Source of the DNA: Asaia bogorensis
GTDB lineage: Bacteria > Pseudomonadota > Alphaproteobacteria > Acetobacterales > Acetobacteraceae
Length of the DNA stretch: 5,822 bases
Reading direction: 5' to 3'
NCBI GenBank assembly: GCA_945871455.1
Contig: CAMBXJ010000299.1
Coordinates: forward strand, 1 to 5,822
Shown: positions 1 to 5,074 of the stretch, piece by piece
How positions within the stretch are numbered: the first letter of the stretch is position 1
Layout of the letters: every line of letters begins with the position of its first letter
Position numbers and translations under genes: made by a program
Notes under the pieces: model-generated
Database searches by the model: none
The model's input: only the letters and a program-made list of their open reading frames with translations
Told to the model about the DNA's origin: nothing

Positions 1-38
1 TGGTCTCCGACGACGGGCGCGTGACAGCCTTCCGTTAA
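1..38 (+). CDS. 3' end of a probable BamB-like outer-membrane assembly lipoprotein (partial)
   Basis: Only the last eleven codons and the TAA stop (36-38) are inside the window, in the frame beginning at base 3; they read VSDDGRVTAFR. Endings of the type 'sDDGrvtAfR' are typical of the final blade of the PQQ-like beta-propeller of BamB, which helps the BAM complex insert outer-membrane proteins from the periplasmic side. In many alphaproteobacteria bamB lies directly upstream of der, which is the gene that follows here, and this context carries most of the assignment. The fragment is too short to identify by itself. It could be the tail of another PQQ-repeat protein. Bases further left would settle it. 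Confidence 0.5.
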   Translation, partial: VSDDGRVTAFR

Positions 39-105
39 ACACGGACACAAATCGGCTGGGTCCATGCTATAGGACCGCTGAAGTGTGACAATGATCGTGT
101 CGGTC

Positions 106-133
106 GCCGCCATTTGGCCCATCCAATGGCGGC
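106..133 (+). promoter_or_regulatory. strong hairpin in the leader of der
   Basis: GCCGCCATT (106-114) is the exact reverse complement of AATGGCGGC (125-133). If T115 is bulged out, GG (116-117) also pairs with CC (123-124), giving eleven pairs around a five-base loop. It lies 60 bases before the der ATG, in the gap after the probable bamB tail. No T-run follows, so it is not a classical intrinsic terminator. It could be an mRNA-processing or stability element, or an attenuator that lowers der relative to the upstream gene. The structure is seen in the sequence; the role is inference. Confidence 0.5.
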
Positions 134-193
134 CGTATCGCATGTCCCACCGTCGTTGCCGTCGTTCCCTTTGGCCCATTGTCTGCGAGATTC

Positions 194-1534
194 ATGCTGC
201 CTGTTGTTGTCATCGCCGGTCGTCCCAATGTCGGGAAATCCACGCTGTTCAACCGGCTTGCCGGGCGGCGAACCGCGCTGGTCGCCGACACGCCCGGTGT
301 GACGCGCGACCGCAAGGAAGCCGAGGCGATGTTGCGTGGCCGTCAGGTTCGCCTGATCGACACCGCCGGACTGGAAGAAGCCGCTCCCGAAACGCTCGCC
401 GGCCGCATGCGTGCCGGATCGGCCGTCGCCGTCCAGCAGGCCGATCTGGTGCTGTTCGTCATCGACGCGCGTGCCGGGATATCTCCGGCGGATCGGCATT
501 TTGCCCAATGGTTGCGGCGGCAGAACCGCCAGGTGCTGCTGATCGCCAACAAGGTCGAAGGCCGGATGGCGGAATCCTCGGTCCTGGACGCATATTCGCT
601 GGGTCTGGACGAACCCGTCGCGGTGTCCGCCGAACATGGCGATGGTATCTCCTTCCTGATGAAGGAAATCGCCGACCGCCTGCCCCCGGCCGATCCGGAG
701 ATCGAGGAGGGACCCGACGCCACCCCGTTGACACTGGCCAGCGTCGGCCGACCGAACGCGGGAAAATCCACCCTGCTGAACCGGTTGTTGAACGAGGATC
801 GGATGATCACCGGCCCCGAACCGGGCCTGACCCGCGACGCCATCACGTCCCTGGTCACCGACCCGGACGGGCACCGGTATGAGATCGTCGATACCGCCGG
901 ATTGCGCCGGCGCGCCCGGATCGAGGCGCCGTTGGAGAAAATGTCTGTCAGTTCCGCGATCGAGGCCCTTAAAATGGCCGAAATCGTCGTCCTGGCCATC
1001 GACGCGGTGGAGGGCATCCACGACCAGGACCTGCAAATCGCCCGCTTGGTCGAACGCGAGGGACGCGCCTGCGTCATCGCCCTGAACAAGTGGGACGCCG
1101 TGCCCGACCGCAACGCCGTGCGCCGAGCCATCTCCGAGCGGCTGGAGGAAAGCCTGGCCCAGATGAAGGGCATCCCGGTGGTGACGTTCTCGGCCCTGAC
1201 CGGCGCCGGGGTGGAGCGGTTGCTCCCCGCCGTGCGACAGGCCCATCTGGTCTGGAACAAGCGGGTTGCGACCGGGGAGTTGAATCGCTGGTTCGAACAT
1301 GCGTTGGAACGCCACCAGCCGCCTCTGGTCTCCGGGCGCCGGCTTAAGCTGCGCTACATCACCCAGGCCAAGGCTCGGCCGCCCACCTTCATCGCGTTCG
1401 GCACCCGCGCCGAACAGATGCCCGAGGATTATCAGCGCTATCTGATGAACGGCCTGCGAGAAACGTTCGACCTGCCCGGCACCCCGATCCGCCTGCAATT
1501 CCGCGGCACGAAGAACCCCTACTCCGAAAGCTGA
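194..1534 (+). CDS. der: Ribosome-assembly double GTPase Der (EngA)
   Basis: Der is a cytoplasmic GTPase needed for maturation of the 50S ribosomal subunit, and it is usually essential. From the ATG at 194 the protein has 446 residues, normal for the family. G domain 1 has GRPNVGKS (9-16), GVTRD (35-39), DTAGL (56-60), NKVE (119-122) and VSAEHGDG (144-151). G domain 2 has GRPNAGKS (185-192), GLTRD (211-215), DTAGL (233-237), NKWD (298-301) and FSALTGAG (332-339). The C-terminal KH-like domain (about 355-440) contains PPTFIAFG and ends in the family-typical GTPIRLQFRG and NPYSES. The first domain has NKVE where most GTPases have NKxD, which as I recall is common in alphaproteobacterial Der. 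I chose ATG 194 because it puts MLPVVVIAGRPNVGKS at the usual distance from the P-loop. A TTG at 179 would add five residues. Neither start has a convincing ribosome binding site. The gene is probably co-transcribed with the upstream gene and with the membrane gene that starts six bases after its stop. Confidence 0.97.
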   Translation: MLPVVVIAGRPNVGKSTLFNRLAGRRTALVADTPGVTRDRKEAEAMLRGRQVRLIDTAGLEEAAPETLAGRMRAGSAVAVQQADLVLFVIDARAGISPADRHFAQWLRRQNRQVLLIANKVEGRMAESSVLDAYSLGLDEPVAVSAEHGDGISFLMKEIADRLPPADPEIEEGPDATPLTLASVGRPNAGKSTLLNRLLNEDRMITGPEPGLTRDAITSLVTDPDGHRYEIVDTAGLRRRARIEAPLEKMSVSSAIEALKMAEIVVLAIDAVEGIHDQDLQIARLVEREGRACVIALNKWDAVPDRNAVRRAISERLEESLAQMKGIPVVTFSALTGAGVERLLPAVRQAHLVWNKRVATGELNRWFEHALERHQPPLVSGRRLKLRYITQAKARPPTFIAFGTRAEQMPEDYQRYLMNGLRETFDLPGTPIRLQFRGTKNPYSES

Positions 1535-1540
1535 CGCCCG

Positions 1541-2347
1541 GTGTTCTGGGCGATGCTTCTGGCGCGCGCCGCGGCGAGTGCCACGTTCGTTGTGACCGTG
1601 ACCGCCCTGGCCGAGGCGGCAGGTCCGTTCTGGGGTGGGCTGATCGTCAGCCTGCCGATTTCGGCCGGTCCGGCCTATGTGATGCTTGGCCTGGACCATA
1701 CGGATGCCTTCATTGCCGAGAGCACGATCGGCAGCCTCGCGGCGAATGCGGTCACCACCGTCTTTATCCTGATCATCGTGAAGCTGGCCCCTCGCACGTC
1801 CTGGCTGGTGACCCTGGGGACCGCGATCCTGGCCTGGCTGGCGGCCGCGTTGCTGGTGCGGCAGGTGGGGTGGACGCTTTTGTCGGCCTCCGTGCTGAAT
1901 GTGGTGGCCTTCGCGGTCTGCCTCTGGCTGGTGCGGCGGGTGCCGCCGTCGGCGCCGGCGAGCGGTCGGGCCGCTGGCCCGCGCCGCTGGTACGAACTGC
2001 CTCTGAGAGCAGTGCTGGTCGGTGGTTTGGTGGCCACCGTGGTCACGGCGAGCGACTGGATGGGGCCGACCGTGACAGGCATGGCCGCGGTATTCCCGAT
2101 CATGCTGACGGGACTTGGCGTTTTGGCGCTGCCTCGCCTGGGTGGATCGGCAGGGGCGGCCTTGTTTGCCGCGACGTTGCGCGCGATGCCCGGATTCGCG
2201 TTAGCCTTGCTGGTGTTGGGGATGACCGCCGAACCTTTGGGCCGCTGGTGGGGCATGGGGAGCGCCATAGGCGCACAACTCGCCTTCGCGGCCTGCCTGT
2301 TGTTGGGGCGGCGAATCGGAGCCGGCGCATCCCGCGGCGGCTTCTAA
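1541..2347 (+). CDS. Polytopic inner-membrane protein with an apparent internal duplication, function unknown
   Basis: This 268-residue protein is very hydrophobic, with about eight or nine likely membrane segments (approximately 6-26, 29-50, 62-82, 87-107, 112-132, 155-173, 177-200, 203-227 and 236-256). A polar, Pro/Arg-rich linker at 133-152 divides it. Both halves carry a similar pattern: an Arg-Ala-led hydrophobic helix, then GPFWGGLIVSLPISAGPAYVML (29-50, written in part) in half one and GPTVTGMAAVFPIMLTGLG (175-193) in half two. The G-P-x-x-x-G-x-x-x-x-x-P-I core recalls small GlpM-like membrane proteins, but I cannot assign a family or substrate. The GTG at 1541 lies six bases after the der stop, with GAAAG (1526-1530) about ten bases upstream; an ATG at 1553 is an alternative start. 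The close spacing suggests translation from the der message. No catalytic motif is seen, so a transporter or a structural membrane role are both open. Confidence 0.8.
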   Translation: MFWAMLLARAAASATFVVTVTALAEAAGPFWGGLIVSLPISAGPAYVMLGLDHTDAFIAESTIGSLAANAVTTVFILIIVKLAPRTSWLVTLGTAILAWLAAALLVRQVGWTLLSASVLNVVAFAVCLWLVRRVPPSAPASGRAAGPRRWYELPLRAVLVGGLVATVVTASDWMGPTVTGMAAVFPIMLTGLGVLALPRLGGSAGAALFAATLRAMPGFALALLVLGMTAEPLGRWWGMGSAIGAQLAFAACLLLGRRIGAGASRGGF

Positions 2348-2378
2348 GGGCGGCGGGCGGCCGTCATGGGTGCGCCGG
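2322..2378 (+). other. long-armed hairpin spanning the membrane-gene stop codon
   Basis: CCGGCGCA (2322-2329) pairs exactly with TGCGCCGG (2371-2378). After a bulged T2330, CCC (2331-2333) pairs with GGG (2368-2370), giving eleven mostly GC pairs. The 34-base loop contains the TAA stop (2345-2347). No U-tract follows, so it does not fit a standard Rho-independent terminator. A 3'-end stabiliser, or a structure left exposed when ribosomes release, would fit as well. The pairing is seen; the function is inference. Confidence 0.4.
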
Positions 2379-2432
2379 GTACACGCCGATTGCGACGATG
2401 GATTTCCGAACGAACTGAAATATGACAATGTT

Positions 2433-2450
2433 ATTGAAATTAATTGCAAT
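2433..2450. promoter_or_regulatory. 18-base near-perfect palindrome, possible operator
   Basis: ATTGAAATTAATTGCAAT is an inverted repeat with 16 of 18 positions symmetric around the central AATTAATT; only one base pair of positions breaks the symmetry. It sits in the most AT-rich part of the gap. CAATGT copies lie at 2426-2431 and 2447-2452, 21 bases apart from start to start, which is two helical turns, so a dimeric DNA-binding protein could see both on the same face. I cannot name a regulator. No regulator gene is present in the window. Confidence 0.35.
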
Positions 2451-2541
2451 GTACTGTCGGGGAATTGATCGTTATGCAATGCCCATTCATGCTCGCCATG
2501 CCGTATGTCGAGGAAGTTCTTCGGGTTGTCGGAAATAGTTG

Positions 2542-2570
2542 TTGAACGATCATTCTCCAAAATCTATCAA
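2542..2570 (+). promoter_or_regulatory. candidate sigma-70-type promoter
   Basis: TTGAAC (2542-2547) and TATCAA (2565-2570) each match four of six consensus bases and are separated by 17 bases, the optimal spacing. They lie in an AT-rich stretch. A transcript would start near 2577. It would then give either a leader of about 320 bases for the RTX hydrolase or a short leader for the doubtful reading frame at 2598. Two four-of-six hexamers can occur by chance. Confidence 0.28.
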
Positions 2571-2597
2571 TCCGACCAATCGCGAGAAAGGTAGGCT

Positions 2598-2852
2598 GTG
2601 AAATTGAGCCATTCCGGTGTCCCCTCGCGGGAACAGGTGCCGACGCGGCATCTGGGCCTTCCAATCGAAGCTCTGACCCAGGCGGGTTCCGGAACGCCCC
2701 CGGCGGCATGGGTGATAAGATGGTTGCCAATCCAGATCGCTAGCCCAGATTGCCTGGGCAGGACGCGGAGACAGGGTGCAAACGGCCCAAGGCGACCGGC
2801 ACGCCATGACCCGACCATCGTAACGATTTCTTTACCTTTCGGTGGTCAATAG
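2598..2852 (+). CDS. doubtful small open reading frame, unrecognised
   Basis: An 84-codon frame starts at GTG 2598, with GAAAGG (2586-2591) six bases upstream and a promoter-like element ending at 2570, so the initiation signals are coherent. The product would be basic and Pro/Gly/Arg-rich, with no membrane segment, signal peptide or motif I recognise. By my count 51 of 84 third codon positions are G or C, which is low for a gene in this GC-rich context and argues against long-term coding. It stops 44 bases before the hydrolase ATG. It may be a leader peptide, a decayed gene or chance. Confidence 0.15.
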   Translation: MKLSHSGVPSREQVPTRHLGLPIEALTQAGSGTPPAAWVIRWLPIQIASPDCLGRTRRQGANGPRRPARHDPTIVTISLPFGGQ

Positions 2853-2882
2853 GCGATACCCGTCCCGCATCATCCTATCGCG

Positions 2883-2887
2883 AAGGA
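2883..2887 (+). promoter_or_regulatory. ribosome binding site of the RTX hydrolase
   Basis: AAGGA lies nine bases before ATG 2897 and is part of GAAGGA. It is the clearest Shine-Dalgarno sequence in the window, and it fixes the start of the hydrolase. Confidence 0.7.
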
Positions 2888-2896
2888 TCGAAACTC

Positions 2897-5050
2897 ATGG
2901 CTCTGCCTTCGGTCAGGCAGCAGAACGCTCTTGGTGCCTGGCTGTCCGTGTCCGGGACGCCGGTCAATCTCGTGTTTGCGTTCGGCGTCGATTCGACCTT
3001 CGCCGGTAGCAACCAGAACGATGCGTTCATCAGCTACGGGGGCGGCATCGCGTTGCTGGGCGGATTGGGCGATGACACGTACTATGTCTGGGACAGCGCC
3101 GACCTCGTAACGGAAGCCGCGGGCCAGGGCATCGACACGGTGGTCGCCTATGACTGGCGCACCGTTCTCGCGAACAATGTCGAAAACCTGGTTGTGTCCA
3201 GCGACGGCGCCATCGGCATCGGCAACGCGCAGAACAACATCATCGCCGGAGAGGATGGGGCGCAATCCATCGACGGCGGCGCCGGCAACGACGTGCTGAT
3301 CGGCGGCGCCGGCGCCGATCGCTTCCTGTTCGCGCGCGGCTCCGGAAAGGACACCATCGCCGATTTCCAGACCGAGCTCGACATCGTCAGCTTCAACGCG
3401 ACCCTCTCGCAATTCACCGATATCGCCACCATCCGGGCGGCGATGACGCAGGTCGGCGCGGATGTCGTGCTCGATCTCGGGGCGGCCGAAAGGATCACCT
3501 TCCGCGGCCACGCGATCGCCGATTTCACCGCGGGCGATTTCCAATTTGCGCCGAATGTCGGTGCCATGCGCCAGACCTTCGCCGAGGAGTTCACGGGCTT
3601 CCGATCCTCGGCCACCGGCCTGGATGCGGCGGGCAGGGCGGTCTGGCAGACCGCCTATGAATTATGGCCCGGGATCGCCACCCGAACCCTGGCCCCCGGG
3701 AGCCCGGAAAACCAATACTATTCCGACAGTTCGACCGGTACCAATCCCTTCACCGCCAACGGGGCGACGCTGCGCATCACCGCCGCGCCAGCGACGACCG
3801 AACTGCCCCAGGGGATGGCATATACGTCCGGCATCATCACGACCCGCACATCGTTCAGCCAGTTGTACGGATATTTTGAAGCCTCGGCGAAATTGCCAGC
3901 GGGGCAGGGCTTCTGGCCAGCGTTCTGGATGATCCGCGCCGACGGTTCCTGGCCGCCGGAAATCGACATCATGGAAGCCGCGAGTTCGCAGACCAACCTG
4001 GTCACCAACTCCGCCCTGTCGGTAGCCGGCAACGTCTATGCCGAAGCGAGTGCCGCCCACTATATCGACGACCTGTCCACCGCGTTCCATGCCTATGGCG
4101 TGAGTTGGCGACCCGACATGCTGCGCTTCTACATCGACGGGCGGGAGGTGTTTGCCACGCCGACGCCGTCCGACATGAACAGCCCCATGTACATGATCGC
4201 CAGCCTCGCGGTCGGGGACAGTTCGGCCTGGCCCGGACCGCCGGATGGCGTTTCCTCGGCGAGGTTTGAACTCGATTACATCCGCGCGTGGCAGTATCGC
4301 GACCTCCCGCCGTCCATCCCCACGGCCCGGACGATGCGCGTGCTTGCGGGCACCACTGCCGCGAACACGCTGATCGGCGTGGCGACCGACGATCGTCTGG
4401 ATGGCGGCCGGGGCAACGATACGTTGACCGGCGGTGCGGGCGCCGACAGCTTCGTGTTCGCCAATCAGGCCGGCACCGACAGCGTGACCGATTTCCAGCC
4501 CGGGATCGACAGGATCGTCATCCAGGGTTTCAGCAGTGCGCAGATCACGTCTCAGGCTCTGGCGCAGGGAACCCAGCTTAGCTTCGGCACCACCAAGGTG
4601 ATGCTGAACGGCGTCTGGTGGCTGGGACCGACCGATATCGTGGCCGGCGCCACGTCCGTCACGGGCGGCAGCGGCGCCGACACCCTCGATCCGTCAGCCG
4701 TCGTCTCGGCGGAGGCCACCGTCAACGGTGCGGCCGGCAACGACACGATCCGAGGCGGCGTCGGTGACGACTGGATCACGGGCGGTGTCGGCAACGATCT
4801 GCTGACCGGCAATGGCGGCAAGGACAGTTTCTTCTTCGCGGCCGGCGCTGGCCAGGATCAGATCACCGACTTCGTTCCTGGTCTGGATCGGCTCGTCCTG
4901 AAAGGCGCGACGCAGGCAAGCCTGTCCGCAAGCTGGACCAGCGTTGGCGGGATCGAGGGGATGCGACTGAACTACGGCACCGCCGGCGACAGCATCTTCC
5001 TGGCCGGTCTGAACAACGCCCTGCGGCCGGACAGCATTTACCTGGTCTGA
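2897..5050 (+). CDS. Secreted GH16 family glycoside hydrolase flanked by RTX calcium-binding repeats
   Basis: This 717-residue protein probably cleaves beta-1,3 and/or beta-1,4 linkages of an extracellular glucan or exopolysaccharide. The GH16 domain spans about 225-467. It has FWPAFWMI (339-346), the catalytic EIDIME (355-360: nucleophile E355, assisting D357, acid/base E360; codons 3959-3976), FHAYGVSW (397-404), FYIDG (411-415) and the closing strand FELDYIRAWQ (457-466). RTX nonapeptides of the GGxGxDxxx type lie on both sides: at 55, 127 and 136 before the enzyme, and at 503, 512, 590, 611, 620, 629 and 638 after it. Three RTX blocks are followed by an F-x-F...DF...D module (143-165, 519-542, 645-668), as in serralysin-type C-terminal domains. 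There is no N-terminal signal peptide, and the chain ends in hydrophobic SIYLV, so export by a type I ABC system is likely. Calcium would fold the repeats outside the cell. No transporter genes are nearby. ExsH-type depolymerases are the closest concept I know, but the exact substrate is not visible from sequence. Confidence 0.92.
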   Translation: MALPSVRQQNALGAWLSVSGTPVNLVFAFGVDSTFAGSNQNDAFISYGGGIALLGGLGDDTYYVWDSADLVTEAAGQGIDTVVAYDWRTVLANNVENLVVSSDGAIGIGNAQNNIIAGEDGAQSIDGGAGNDVLIGGAGADRFLFARGSGKDTIADFQTELDIVSFNATLSQFTDIATIRAAMTQVGADVVLDLGAAERITFRGHAIADFTAGDFQFAPNVGAMRQTFAEEFTGFRSSATGLDAAGRAVWQTAYELWPGIATRTLAPGSPENQYYSDSSTGTNPFTANGATLRITAAPATTELPQGMAYTSGIITTRTSFSQLYGYFEASAKLPAGQGFWPAFWMIRADGSWPPEIDIMEAASSQTNLVTNSALSVAGNVYAEASAAHYIDDLSTAFHAYGVSWRPDMLRFYIDGREVFATPTPSDMNSPMYMIASLAVGDSSAWPGPPDGVSSARFELDYIRAWQYRDLPPSIPTARTMRVLAGTTAANTLIGVATDDRLDGGRGNDTLTGGAGADSFVFANQAGTDSVTDFQPGIDRIVIQGFSSAQITSQALAQGTQLSFGTTKVMLNGVWWLGPTDIVAGATSVTGGSGADTLDPSAVVSAEATVNGAAGNDTIRGGVGDDWITGGVGNDLLTGNGGKDSFFFAAGAGQDQITDFVPGLDRLVLKGATQASLSASWTSVGGIEGMRLNYGTAGDSIFLAGLNNALRPDSIYLV

Positions 5051-5074
5051 CCCTGATCCGCCACGGTTTTGGAA

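Larger units (their letters stand above)
2348..2896. other. 549-base intergenic region with an AT-rich core
   Basis: No recognisable gene lies between the membrane protein and the RTX hydrolase. Hand counts give 33% GC for 2401-2460 and 40% for 2521-2580, well below the flanking GC-rich coding sequence. The AT-rich part holds an 18-base near-palindrome, spaced CAATGT/CAATGC elements, an inverted pair TGATCGTT/AACGATCA and a promoter-like element, each treated separately. From about 2600 to 2815 the composition returns to GC-rich, and one doubtful reading frame lies there. Open frames on the minus strand in this stretch show no recognisable motifs. It could be a long regulatory leader of the hydrolase, or a site where a former gene has decayed. 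Confidence 0.6.

Noticed and set aside
58..76. Small stem GGTCC/GGACC with CTATAG in the loop as a der promoter
   Set aside because: Only five pairs, and no acceptable -35 hexamer at 16-18 bases from the TATAGG; too weak to annotate.
179..193. TTG at 179 as the start of der
   Set aside because: It adds five residues absent from the usual Der N-terminus and has no ribosome binding site; ATG 194 gives the normal distance to the first P-loop, although the start is not proven.
85..882. 265-codon plus-strand frame overlapping the start of der
   Set aside because: Arg/Pro/Gly-rich shadow translation in another frame, with no domain and no supported start.
35..1699. 554-codon open frame on the minus strand across der
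   Set aside because: It mirrors the codon bias of der in GC-rich DNA, has no recognisable domain, and der on the other strand is certain from its complete GTPase motifs.
2550..2818. Overlapping minus-strand frames of 83-85 codons in the intergenic gap
   Set aside because: No motif and no ribosome binding site noticed; two overlapping frames in the same place suggest chance openness.
2870..3544. 224-codon minus-strand frame over the N-terminal RTX region
   Set aside because: It is antisense to a well-supported gene, and its Gly/Asp/Val-rich composition is what reversed RTX repeats produce.
4720..4840. Short GGCGG-rich repeats resembling a tandem or CRISPR-like array
   Set aside because: They encode the nine-residue RTX motifs in frame (27-base period), with varied sequence and no spacer-repeat structure.
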